DNA from: an uncultured Lachnospiraceae bacterium
Lineage (GTDB): Bacteria; Bacillota; Clostridia; Lachnospirales; Lachnospiraceae
Assembly: GCA_900539715.1 (NCBI GenBank)
Contig: UQDA01000005.1
Coordinates: 66,459-130,458, forward strand
Reading direction: 5' to 3'
DNA length: 64,000 bases
Shown here: piece after piece, positions 54,332 to 62,973 of the stretch
Layout: the number at the start of each line of letters is the position of its first letter
Position numbering within the stretch: position 1 is the first letter of the stretch
The notes under the pieces: generated by a model
What the model saw: the letters and a program-made list of their open reading frames with translations, nothing else
Databases searched by the model: none
What the model was told of the DNA's origin: nothing
Position numbers and translations under genes: made by a program

Positions 54332-55708
54332 TTATTTGAATTTTTGGTAGTATCCCATGAAGAACACGAACAGGACGATAAGAGGCAGTATGTAGGAAAC
54401 ATAAATGCGGCCCCATCTGGTGCGGGGGAACTTGATACCGATACCTGTGTCGGCTTCCTTTGTGAACTTATCCCATCCCCATCCATAGCGGCTCGTGCAG
54501 AAGAGCAGGTATACCATGCTGCCCAGCGGGAGCAGGTTGTTGGATACGATGAAGTCTTCCAAATCCTGGATAGTAGAGCCTGCGCCGATGGGCTGGATGC
54601 CGGACCAGAGGTTGAAGCCGAGTACACAGGGCAGGGAAAGCAGGATGATGAGGACTCCGTTGATCAGTACTGCCTTTTTGCGGGAGGCGCCGAAGAGGTC
54701 CATGGAAAAGCTGATGATGTTTTCAAATACTGCGATGATGGTGGACTGGGCGGCAAACGTCATAAATATGAAAAAGAGCGTGCCGAAAATCCATCCGCCG
54801 GTCATCTTGTTGAATACGTTCGGCAGAGTGACGAACACCAGCCCGGGACCTTCGCCTGGGTCGACGCCGAAGGCAAAGCAGGACGGGAAGATGATGAGTC
54901 CAGCAAGGAATGCCACCGTCGTATCAAGTACGCAGATATTGAGCGTTTCTCCGGTAAGGGAGCGATCTTTGCCGATGTAGCTGCCGAAGATGGCCATCGC
55001 GCCGATGCCGAGGCTTAATGTAAAGAACGCCTGTCCCATTGCAGCAAAAATAACTTCGCCGATGCCGTTTTCCATCATTTTGGAAAAGTCCGGTATCAGG
55101 TAGAAACGAAGACCCTCCGAGGCGCCGGGAAGCGTCACGCTGCGGATACACAGAATGATAAGGATGACAAACAGACAGCTCATCATGAACTTTGTGATGC
55201 GTTCAACACCTTTTTGCAATCCGAGACTGCATACGAAAAAGCTCGTGAGCACGATGAGTATCATCCAGAACGTCATATAACCGGGACGGGCGAGCATATC
55301 GGAAAATACCTGATTGACGCCGTTTGCATCAAGACCGTCGAATTCGCGAGTTAGCATTTTGAAAATGTATGCCGCCATCCATCCGCCGACGGTAGTATAA
55401 AACATCATGAGCAGGTAGTTGCCGGCCATGCAGGCATAGCTCTGGAAATGCCATTTGCTTCCTTTTGGCTCCAGGATATGGAAAGAGCGGGCTGCTGATT
55501 TCTGGCTGGCGCGGCCGACAGAAAATTCCATGACCATGATAGGAAGCCCGAGGATGACTAAAAACAGCAGATAGATGAGCACAAAGGCGGCACCGCCGTA
55601 CTTGCCTGTGATGTAGGGAAAGCGCCAGACGTTGCCGAGGCCAACTGCACAGCCGGCAGAGATCAGGATGAAGCCCAGCCGGGATGAAAAACGTTCTCTT
55701 TTCTCCAT
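54332..55708 (-). CDS. Sodium-dependent transporter (NSS/SNF family)
   Basis: A 458-residue LeuT-type amino acid or amine importer with about eleven to twelve helices. Helix 1 carries the sodium/substrate signature SAGCAVGLGNVWRFPYITGKYGG (quoted trimmed: AVGLGNVWRFPY), and GLPIMVMEFSVGR follows in helix 2. FTLSLGIGAMAIFGSYI marks helix 6. Substrate unknown. It is divergent from the Mrr-like gene. Its upstream region holds the hairpin-rich module. katA lies downstream on the same strand, 126 bases on. Confidence 0.93.
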   Translation of the reverse strand: MEKRERFSSRLGFILISAGCAVGLGNVWRFPYITGKYGGAAFVLIYLLFLVILGLPIMVMEFSVGRASQKSAARSFHILEPKGSKWHFQSYACMAGNYLLMMFYTTVGGWMAAYIFKMLTREFDGLDANGVNQVFSDMLARPGYMTFWMILIVLTSFFVCSLGLQKGVERITKFMMSCLFVILIILCIRSVTLPGASEGLRFYLIPDFSKMMENGIGEVIFAAMGQAFFTLSLGIGAMAIFGSYIGKDRSLTGETLNICVLDTTVAFLAGLIIFPSCFAFGVDPGEGPGLVFVTLPNVFNKMTGGWIFGTLFFIFMTFAAQSTIIAVFENIISFSMDLFGASRKKAVLINGVLIILLSLPCVLGFNLWSGIQPIGAGSTIQDLEDFIVSNNLLPLGSMVYLLFCTSRYGWGWDKFTKEADTGIGIKFPRTRWGRIYVSYILPLIVLFVFFMGYYQKFK

Positions 55709-55730
55709 GATAAAAACCCCTCATTCATTG

Positions 55731-55941
55731 TTTTAAAGATATCAGGGTCAAAAGTCATGAAACACGACGTGCTTGCACGGGAGTGGTTCTATGACTTATT
55801 GACCCGCCCCAATATGAGGATAAAAGTGGAGCGTAAGCTCTACGATATCCGAATATTGGGACGGATTGTGGGAGCGTGAAACGCGAAACAATCCGTAGAT
55901 ATTGCAGTTGGGGGCTTTTGCCCCCCAACTGTTTTTAAAGA
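55731..55941 (+). ncRNA. Candidate structured RNA or MITE-like element with own terminator
   Basis: Four consecutive hairpins fill the divergent intergenic region. A: GGGTCAAAAGTCAT (55745-55758) with ATGACTTATTGACCC (55791-55805), inner CGTGC/GCACG. B: CCCAATAT (55808-55815) with ATATTGGG (55853-55860), inner GGATA/TATCC and TGGAGC-GTAA-GCTCTA with a GNRA-type loop. C: GGATTGT (55863-55869) with ACAATCC (55888-55894), inner GCGT/ACGC. D: terminator CAGTTGGGGG/CCCCCAACTG then TTTTT. The set is bounded by a 9-bp direct repeat TTTTAAAGA (55731-55739 and 55933-55941). No clear promoter was found. Confidence 0.55.
55905..55936 (+). terminator. Intrinsic terminator in a divergent intergenic region
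   Basis: CAGTTGGGGG (55905-55914) pairs with CCCCCAACTG (55922-55931), followed by TTTTT. No plus-strand gene lies upstream for it to serve, so it implies a transcript from within the intergenic region. Confidence 0.85.
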
Positions 55942-56110
55942 AGCATAGCACAAAAGTGTTTTAAACGCAACGAAGGAGTCGGTGATTTATGAAAAGTAAA
56001 TGAATTTTTGGCGGAAACCATTGTAATAAGAGACGGAATATTGTACCTTTAAAGATAGAAAGATATATTTCAGGAAAGGCCCGGATGCTGTCCGGGAAGG
56101 AACGGAAGAG

Positions 56111-56578
56111 ATGAATTGGCAGTCGGCGATCGGTACGGGCGGCATTGTGGTTGGCATTACGGCAGTGGTGCTTTTTTTTGTCTGGCTTGGTTTTTATGCG
56201 GCGAGACGTTTCAGGGAGCGGTTTCGCGGCAGGGCGCTGGATGAGATGGAAGGGCATGATTTTGAATATTTCTGTGCGGACCTTCTGGAACAGAACGGAT
56301 TTATCGACGTGGAAGTGACAAAGGGAAGCGGAGATTACGGCGTGGACGTGCTGGCGGAGAAGGACGGCGTGACCTATGCGGTACAGTGCAAGCGTTATGA
56401 CGGGCCTGTGGGCGTCAAGGCGGTGCAGGAGGCATACGCGGGGAGAGATTATTATGACCGGATGGTAGGAGCCGTTATGACGAACCAGTATTTTACGGAA
56501 CCGGCAGTCGCTGCGTCCCGTAAGCTGAAGATACTGCTGTGGGACCGGGGATATCTGGAGACGATGATGGAGGAGTGA
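56111..56578 (+). CDS. Membrane-anchored Mrr-like restriction endonuclease domain protein
   Basis: A 155-residue protein with one N-terminal membrane helix (about 8-32), a basic linker RRFRERFRG and a PD-(D/E)xK nuclease fold of the Mrr type. Catalytic-type residues are visible in the FEYFCADLLEQNGF helix, the GSGDYGVDVLAEKDG aspartates and the YAVQCKRY QxK motif. Mrr proteins cut modified DNA, but the membrane-bound small forms have no established role. No methylase or other restriction gene adjoins. A short gap separates it from the ABC transporter genes. Confidence 0.88.
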   Translation: MNWQSAIGTGGIVVGITAVVLFFVWLGFYAARRFRERFRGRALDEMEGHDFEYFCADLLEQNGFIDVEVTKGSGDYGVDVLAEKDGVTYAVQCKRYDGPVGVKAVQEAYAGRDYYDRMVGAVMTNQYFTEPAVAASRKLKILLWDRGYLETMMEE

Positions 56579-56615
56579 GACGGCTGATTTATGCTGCCTC
56601 GGAATGGAGGCTGTT

Positions 56616-57317
56616 ATGAGCTTTGTGGAATTTCGTAATGTAAAAAAGGTGTATCATATGGGAGAGGTGGAGATACAGGCCCTTCGGGGAGTGGATTTCC
56701 AGATAGAAAAGGGCGAGTTCTGCGTGGTGGTAGGCGCTTCGGGCGCAGGAAAGACTACCATTCTGAATATCCTTGGCGGGATGGATACGCTGTCAGAGGG
56801 GAGGGTGTTTCTGGACGGGAAGGAGATATCGTCTTATAACAAAAAGAAGCTGACGGAATATCGCCGCTATGACATTGGTTTCGTATTTCAGTTTTATAAT
56901 CTGGTCGGGAATCTGACCGCGTTGGAAAATGTGGAGCTGGCATCGCAGATTTGCAGGGAGCCTCTGGATGCGGCGGAGGTTCTGGAAAAAGTCGGGCTTT
57001 CCGAGCGTGCGGGCAATTTCCCGGCGCAGCTTTCCGGCGGAGAGCAGCAGCGCGTGGCAATTGCCCGGGCTCTTGCCAAAAATCCCAAGCTGCTTTTGTG
57101 CGACGAGCCCACAGGAGCGCTGGATTACAATACGGGTAAGGCGGTATTGAAGCTTTTGCAGGATACATGCCGAAACAGTGGGGTGACTGTTGTGGTGATA
57201 ACGCATAATCAGGCAATCACGGCGATGGCAGACCGTATCATTACGGTAAAGAACGGTCTGATAACTGATATGCGGATGAACGGCCATATTGTGCCGGTTG
57301 AGCAGATAGAATGGTAG
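56616..57317 (+). CDS. ABC transporter ATP-binding protein (MacB/LolD type)
   Basis: A 233-residue ATPase with Walker A GASGAGKTT, Q-loop FVFQFYNLVGNLTALENVEL, signature LSGGEQQRVAIARAL, Walker B LLLCDEPTGALD and the switch His (VVITHN). It is the type that partners FtsX-like permeases. The ATG at 56616 has GGAGG ahead; the frame opens at 56604. The permease gene follows, in a slightly overlapping frame upstream of its real start. Confidence 0.95.
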   Translation: MSFVEFRNVKKVYHMGEVEIQALRGVDFQIEKGEFCVVVGASGAGKTTILNILGGMDTLSEGRVFLDGKEISSYNKKKLTEYRRYDIGFVFQFYNLVGNLTALENVELASQICREPLDAAEVLEKVGLSERAGNFPAQLSGGEQQRVAIARALAKNPKLLLCDEPTGALDYNTGKAVLKLLQDTCRNSGVTVVVITHNQAITAMADRIITVKNGLITDMRMNGHIVPVEQIEW

Positions 57318-57355
57318 GGGATTGGGAAGGATGTGGTTTAGGAGGCGGTTTGCGG

Positions 57356-60300
57356 ATGAAATCTTCTATGAAAAAAACTACTCACCGGGAGATACGGGCG
57401 AGCTTTGGGAGATATTTTGCGATACTGGCAATCGTGGCGCTGGGCGTGGGATTTTTTGTGGGATTGATGGTGACGACGCCGGCGATGGTAAAGACGGGCG
57501 GCGATTATATGAACAGGCTGGAGCTGTATGATATGCGGCTTGTATCGACGCTGGGATTTGAAAAGGACGCAGCAGAGCTGTTTGACGGAAAAGAAGGGAT
57601 AGAAGCGGCAGAAGGAGCAGTATCGGCGGATTTTCTGGCGACGGAGGAGGATGGCAGGGACCGGGTGCTGGCGGCGCAGACACTCCTTGAGACGCAGAAT
57701 CAGATAGAGCTCGTATCGGGGCGCTTTCCTGAAGCTCCGGATGAGGTTGTTGCGGATGCGAGTCTGTATCCCGAAAGCGCGGTAGGCAGTACGATAAAGG
57801 TTTCGGAGGAGAATCCGGAAACGACGGCAGAGCTGTTTGCCTTTAAAGAATATACGATTGTCGGAACAGCTCATGCGGTATATTATGTCAACTATGAACG
57901 CGGTGCGACGACGCTCGGGAACGGACGGGTAGGCGGCTTTGTATATTTGCTGCCGGAGGGATTTGACACCGATTACGATACGGAAGTGTTTCTGCGCTTA
58001 GAGGATGACTATGAAATTTACAGCGATGAATACGAGGCGGCTGTAAAAGAGCTGAAAGCATGGGCAGAGCCGCTGGCGCAGCAGGCCGCGGCAGTGCGCC
58101 ATGACAGAATCATTGCGGATGCGCAGGAGGAGATAGACGACGCGAAAAAGACGCTGCGGGAAGAAACTGCGTCTGCAAAGGTGGAGCTTTCGGAGGCAGA
58201 GCGGGAGCTTGCGGACGGACAGGCAGAGATAGAGAACGGAAAAGAGCAGCTTTCGGACGGCAGACGGAAGATAGCGGCTGCAAAGACAGAGCTTTCTTCC
58301 AGACAGGCGGAGCTGGACAGAAGCCGTCAGGAGCTTGCAGACGGACGCGCAGAGCTGGAAGCAGGGCTTTTGCAGATCGAACAGGGAAAAGCGCAGCTGA
58401 ACGCGGCGCTCGCAGCATTGCAAGGCAGCCCGGTTCAGGGCAGCCCAGTTCAGGGCACGGCAGCGCAGGCAGCAGGCAGTGCAGATATGCCGGGGGCAGG
58501 TCAGGAGCAGCTTGCCGGGCTGCAGGCACAGCTTGCGGCGTTGGAGGCACAGGAAGCGGAGCTTTTGCAGAAGCGGGCAGAGCTGGAAGCAGGAGAGGCG
58601 CAGCTGGAAGCGGGACAGGTACAGCTGACCGCAGCACGGCGGACGATTTCGGCGCAGGAAAACAAACTTACGGAACAGGAACAGAAGCTTGCGGATGCGC
58701 GGAAGGAGCTTTCGGACGGCAGACAGGAATATGAGGACGGCAGGCGTACGCTTGCGGAAGAGACGGCGGACGCGCAGCAGAAGATATCCGATGCGGAAAA
58801 AGAGCTCGCAGATGTGGAAGAACCGGACGTTTATGCGCTGGGCAGGGATACGAATATGGGTTATGCCTGTTATGAAAATGATTCGGCCATTGTGGCGGGC
58901 ATTGCCAAGGTATTTCCGTTTTTCTTCTTTCTGGTAGCGGCGCTGGTATGTATTACGACAATGAGCCGGATGGTGGAGGAGCAGCGTACCCAGATAGGCG
59001 TTTTGAAGGCGTTGGGATATTCTGAAGCGCGGATAATGGGAAAATATCTGTACTATGCGGGAAGCGCGGGCGTGATTGGATCAGTGCTCGGTTTTGTCAT
59101 CGGTTCGACGGTATTTCCGACGGTCATCTGGTCGGCATACCGGATCCTGTATAATCTGGGAGACTATAATCTGTATCTGGACTGGCGGCTGGCGGCAATC
59201 TCGATGGCGGCGGCAATGCTGTGTTCCATGGGAGCCACATGGCTGACGTGCCGGTATGAGCTTTCCAGTACGGCGGCGGAGCTGATACGTCCGAAGTCGC
59301 CAAAGAGCGGGAAGCGCATCGTGCTGGAACGGATTCCGCTTTTGTGGAACAGGCTCTCTTTTCTGGCAAAGGTGTCCGTGCGGAATGTATTCCGTTATAA
59401 GCAGCGGTTTTTCATGATGGTCGTCGGGATAGGAGGCTGTACGGCGCTTCTCGTGACCGGGTTCGGCGTAAAGGACACCATCGCGGACGTGGCGGATATG
59501 CAATATGGAGAAGTACAGCTCTATGACATGAGCGTGACATTAAAGGACAGCGCAGAGGATACCTCGGATGAAGAGCTGACGCGGACGCTGGAGGAGAGCA
59601 GAGCAGACTGGACGGCGGCAGCGGAGGTCTCCATGGATCTGACCGGGAAGGATGCGGTCAAATCGACGACAGTCGTGATACCGCAGGATATGTCGCAGAT
59701 AGGGCAGTATGTAGACCTTCATACGTCGCAGGACGCTGCGGTGGCGTGGCCTCAAAAGGGGGAGGCCGTCATAAATGAAAAGCTGGCGGACAACTGCGGC
59801 ATCCGGGTAGGCGATATGGTGAGCCTTCGCAACGAGGACGGCGAAAAGCTGTGGGTGAAGGTATCGGCGCTGTCCCAGAATTTTATTTACAATTATGTTT
59901 ATATTTCGCCGGAGACATGGGAAGCAGATAACGGGAGCGCGCCGCGCTACAAGAGCCTGTACCTTAGAATGGAAGAAGGTGCAGACAGCAGAGCGCTGTC
60001 AGAAAAGCTCCTTGCATGCGACGGCGTATCCGCAGTGGCTGTAAATGCCGATATGCTCAATCAGGTCAATAACATGATGAAGAGCCTGGATGCGGTGATA
60101 CTGCTCATCATCGTCTGCGCGGGAGCGCTGGCATTTATCGTCATCTATAATCTGACGAATATCAATATCACGGAACGTATCAGGGAGATAGCGACAATTA
60201 AGGTGCTCGGATTTTTCCCGAAGGAGACGGCGGCCTATGTGTACCGTGAAAATATCGTGCTGACTGCGGTCGGCGCGCTGGCGGGACTTTTTGCGGGCGT

Positions 60301-60487
60301 GTGGCTGCATCGGTTTGTGATGGCGAATATCAATGTGGATATGATAGCGTTCGATGTCAGGATACTGCCGCTGAGCTTTGTGAACAGCGTGCTCCTGACG
60401 TTTGTGTTCATGCTCATCGTGGACGTTATCATGTATGTGAAGCTGGAAAAGATAAACATGGCGGAATCGTTAAAGAGTGTAGAATAG
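57356..60487 (+). CDS. FtsX-like ABC transporter permease with long extracellular coiled coil
   Basis: A 1043-residue permease. After helix 1, a MacB-like outer domain is followed by a coiled coil of about 240 residues built of ELADGxAELExG-type repeats (for example ELSDGRRKIAAAKTELSSRQ). FtsX cores of three to four helices flank it: VFPFFFFLVAALVCITTMSR with QIGVLKALGYS in the middle, and LLIIVCAGALAFIVIYNLTN with ATIKVLGFFPKE at the end. The coiled coil contains two exact-length QGSPV repeats. The start at 57356 has AGGAGG before it. With the ATPase it likely forms a mechanotransmission-type exporter or lipid/peptide resistance pump. Confidence 0.93.
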   Translation: MKSSMKKTTHREIRASFGRYFAILAIVALGVGFFVGLMVTTPAMVKTGGDYMNRLELYDMRLVSTLGFEKDAAELFDGKEGIEAAEGAVSADFLATEEDGRDRVLAAQTLLETQNQIELVSGRFPEAPDEVVADASLYPESAVGSTIKVSEENPETTAELFAFKEYTIVGTAHAVYYVNYERGATTLGNGRVGGFVYLLPEGFDTDYDTEVFLRLEDDYEIYSDEYEAAVKELKAWAEPLAQQAAAVRHDRIIADAQEEIDDAKKTLREETASAKVELSEAERELADGQAEIENGKEQLSDGRRKIAAAKTELSSRQAELDRSRQELADGRAELEAGLLQIEQGKAQLNAALAALQGSPVQGSPVQGTAAQAAGSADMPGAGQEQLAGLQAQLAALEAQEAELLQKRAELEAGEAQLEAGQVQLTAARRTISAQENKLTEQEQKLADARKELSDGRQEYEDGRRTLAEETADAQQKISDAEKELADVEEPDVYALGRDTNMGYACYENDSAIVAGIAKVFPFFFFLVAALVCITTMSRMVEEQRTQIGVLKALGYSEARIMGKYLYYAGSAGVIGSVLGFVIGSTVFPTVIWSAYRILYNLGDYNLYLDWRLAAISMAAAMLCSMGATWLTCRYELSSTAAELIRPKSPKSGKRIVLERIPLLWNRLSFLAKVSVRNVFRYKQRFFMMVVGIGGCTALLVTGFGVKDTIADVADMQYGEVQLYDMSVTLKDSAEDTSDEELTRTLEESRADWTAAAEVSMDLTGKDAVKSTTVVIPQDMSQIGQYVDLHTSQDAAVAWPQKGEAVINEKLADNCGIRVGDMVSLRNEDGEKLWVKVSALSQNFIYNYVYISPETWEADNGSAPRYKSLYLRMEEGADSRALSEKLLACDGVSAVAVNADMLNQVNNMMKSLDAVILLIIVCAGALAFIVIYNLTNINITERIREIATIKVLGFFPKETAAYVYRENIVLTAVGALAGLFAGVWLHRFVMANINVDMIAFDVRILPLSFVNSVLLTFVFMLIVDVIMYVKLEKINMAESLKSVE
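58424..58453 (+). repeat. 15-bp tandem repeat within the permease gene
   Basis: GGCAGCCCGGTTCAG (58424-58438) and GGCAGCCCAGTTCAG (58439-58453) differ by one base and encode GSPVQ twice; a degenerate third copy follows. It breaks the coiled coil and is a likely site of length variation between strains. Confidence 0.7.
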
Positions 60488-60498
60488 CACAGGTTCAG

Positions 60499-62343
60499 TC
60501 ATATCAGGGCATTACATGGAAAAAAGGGGGCTTTTGCCCCCTTTAACCGTTTTGTCAGATTCAGGAAATCCGACGGCCCGGCTTCCAGCACGAACCGGTG
60601 GAAGCGTTCCGGCGTAAACTCTTCTCCCCAGAGCGCTCTGGCGCGTTCGCGCAGGGCGGTCATTTCCAGATATCCCACATAATATTTCAGGTAAACGGCG
60701 GGAGAGGTGCGGAGATAATCATAAATGCGCTGCGCGGTTTCCTCGGGCAGCCCGAAGGACTCCAGCGAGCGCATCACGTCCTGACGGGAAGCCCCGTAAT
60801 AGTGCAGGGAGATATCCAGCAGGGAGAACAGGTTTATCTGCAGGTCGCGCTGCAGGGAGACGAGGCGGCACAAAAGGGCGGCTGCCGAATCGGAATCCGC
60901 GTTGTCTATAAGCTGGGCGGCATATTCATAGGAAAGCTGTTCGGTATAATATGCCCAGCCCTCTACATAACCGCCGTAGGAAAGGAGCCGTCTTGCCTTC
61001 AGGTCGTTTTGGGAGACGGAATACAGGGAGGAATAGACGGTCTGGTAAAGATGTCCCGGATAACCTTCATGCGCCAGAGTGGTATAAAGCTCGATGCCGG
61101 AGGAGGTGGAGGAGCGGTTGATACAGATAGTGTTATGTATCGGGTCGTCCAGCGGGGGCGTCATGTAAAAGGCAGGGCTTGTGTAGGCTTCCAGCGCGGC
61201 ATCCACATTTCTGACGGTGCAGGAGACCGGCGAGGGCGAAAGGCTGCCCAGGTCGGGAAAATCCTGCGCCATTCTTTTTTGCAGGTCATTTAATATTTCG
61301 GAAGGGTCGGAAACAGGGAATTTTTCCGAAAGCAGGGAATAATCGGGCATATTCCCGGTGAGCTGCCGGTATTTGGACAGTACGGCTTTCATCTCGCCGT
61401 ATTTTTTCTGAAAGGTTTTCTGGAGAAGGTTGTACATGGCTTCGGGCGAAAGAGAGGAGCCGGTGGTGCGCGCTATGAGCCATGCGTAATAGTCCCTGCC
61501 GTCGGGTTTTTCGGCAAGACCTCCTTCATAGCGTCCCGTGCCGCAGAGGGCAAGGAGATTTTTTGAAAGCTCCTGATAGGAGGGCAGCACGCATTCTGAA
61601 AGGAGACGGTCGTTTTCGGAAAGATATTCTTTTTTCTGAGCGTCGGAGAGCTGTCCGGAGCGGCAGAGGCTATCCAGACGGGACTGCAGGGTTGTCTGTA
61701 AAAAATGAGTTCCTGCCGAAAGAGCGTCCCTTGTAATGATGTCCCTGCACTGGCGCGCCGTCTCTTCGGCATCGGTATCGGGCATAAACAGTCCGGCGGC
61801 GCTTTTTTGCGCCTCATAATCGGCAAGCCCCTGCAGATAGTCCGGGACGGAGGAGAGCAGGGAAAGATAGGTTTCGATGTCGTCAGTATTGCGGAGAGGA
61901 TATTCGGCGAGCAAAAGCAAAAGCTCGCTCTGGCTCCCGGCAGAGGGGGATAGAGGTTCTTCATAAAAAGGATAGGCAGCGCCTTCCAGATCCAGCGCAA
62001 GGCAAGAGGTAAGCAGGTCAAAAGCATAGCGGTCCTGCTCGTTTAAACGGTCAGGATTTAAGCGGGAAAGTCTTGTCAGAAGGGCTTTTTGCGCCCGGAT
62101 GGAATCCTGTCGGGACTGCTCTGAATAAACGGGGAGCGAAGCGTCTGCAGGATGAATGCCGAAGCGTTCGGGCTCGGCAAGTGTAAAATGCAGACCGAGA
62201 GCATCGTTTTCCAGAGCGTTTTCAAAAAATCTGTCCGCTTCATATCGAAACATGGCAGGATCAAAAAAATGGGAAAAAATGAGCAGCAGCGCGATGCCGG
62301 TTATGCAAAGCGCCGTGAACAAAGGGATTCTGATTTTTTTCAA
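60499..62343 (-). CDS. DUF885 family membrane-anchored metallopeptidase-like protein
   Basis: A 614-residue protein with one N-terminal hydrophobic segment (about 7-26) and a large helical DUF885 body. A zinc-type motif LAHEGYPGHLYQ (about 425, HExxxxH) and YVEGWAYYTEQL follow, both typical of the family, which is related to M32-like carboxypeptidases. The role is undefined. It is convergent with the permease gene, and its last codons (GAKAPFF) coincide with a terminator hairpin that serves that gene. Confidence 0.88.
   Translation of the reverse strand: MKKIRIPLFTALCITGIALLLIFSHFFDPAMFRYEADRFFENALENDALGLHFTLAEPERFGIHPADASLPVYSEQSRQDSIRAQKALLTRLSRLNPDRLNEQDRYAFDLLTSCLALDLEGAAYPFYEEPLSPSAGSQSELLLLLAEYPLRNTDDIETYLSLLSSVPDYLQGLADYEAQKSAAGLFMPDTDAEETARQCRDIITRDALSAGTHFLQTTLQSRLDSLCRSGQLSDAQKKEYLSENDRLLSECVLPSYQELSKNLLALCGTGRYEGGLAEKPDGRDYYAWLIARTTGSSLSPEAMYNLLQKTFQKKYGEMKAVLSKYRQLTGNMPDYSLLSEKFPVSDPSEILNDLQKRMAQDFPDLGSLSPSPVSCTVRNVDAALEAYTSPAFYMTPPLDDPIHNTICINRSSTSSGIELYTTLAHEGYPGHLYQTVYSSLYSVSQNDLKARRLLSYGGYVEGWAYYTEQLSYEYAAQLIDNADSDSAAALLCRLVSLQRDLQINLFSLLDISLHYYGASRQDVMRSLESFGLPEETAQRIYDYLRTSPAVYLKYYVGYLEMTALRERARALWGEEFTPERFHRFVLEAGPSDFLNLTKRLKGAKAPFFPCNALI
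60520..60543 (+). terminator. Terminator of the ABC permease operon, inside the DUF885 3' end
   Basis: AAAGGGGGC, a short T-rich loop and GCCCCCTTT with A and T flanks. It works in the plus direction, 35 bases after the permease stop. The same bases encode the last residues of the convergent gene. Confidence 0.75.
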
Positions 62344-62481
62344 GGGGATAGACCGCCGGGATTTTTTAATATTTGTATGAAATAGGACGGAAAAATATGA
62401 GCGTGCCGTTTTTCATTTCTCTTGTGAAAAATTGTCTTTTGTAGTAAAATATCTTTAAGTTTCCAGAAAGGAGGGGCTTTT

Positions 62482-62937
62482 ATGACGGAAGTAGTTGGCT
62501 GGCTGATATTGCTGGTATTGCTGGTTGTCATCGAGCTTGCAACGATGGGACTGACAACGATATGGTTTGCAGGCGGGGCGCTCGTTGCCACTATCGCAGC
62601 AGCGTGCAATGTGCCGTTGTTTTTGCAGGTTGCGCTGTTTCTTATCGTGTCGGTGGCGATGCTCGTATTTACAAGGCCGATCGCACTTCGTTACTTTAAC
62701 AAAGACCGCGTGAAAACGAACGTGGACAGTCTGACGGGCGAGCGGGGCATCGTAACAGAGCGGATAAACAATGTTCAGGGGTGTGGTCAGGTCACTCTAA
62801 ACGGGATGGAATGGACGGCGCGTTCGGCAGAGGGCAGCTCGGATATTCCGGAAGGGACCGTTGTCGTGGTGAAAGCTGTTGACGGTGTGAAACTGATCGT
62901 ATATCCGGATTTGCAGAAGAAGGCGGAGAACGGATAA
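62482..62937 (+). CDS. NfeD family membrane protein
   Basis: A 151-residue protein with about three membrane helices in the first 80 residues. A C-terminal OB-fold (LTGERGIVTERINNVQGCGQ then VTLNGMEWTARS) follows. NfeD proteins act with SPFH proteins in membrane microdomains. The SPFH gene begins 36 bases later, the classic pairing. A GGAGG ribosome site precedes the start. Confidence 0.93.
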   Translation: MTEVVGWLILLVLLVVIELATMGLTTIWFAGGALVATIAAACNVPLFLQVALFLIVSVAMLVFTRPIALRYFNKDRVKTNVDSLTGERGIVTERINNVQGCGQVTLNGMEWTARSAEGSSDIPEGTVVVVKAVDGVKLIVYPDLQKKAENG

Positions 62938-62973
62938 AGAGAGCGGGGCACCCGCAGAAAAGAGGGATGAAGT

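Noticed and set aside
58424..58470. Short tandem repeats as a CRISPR array
   Set aside because: Two 15-bp units without spacers inside a coding frame; they simply encode GSPVQ copies.
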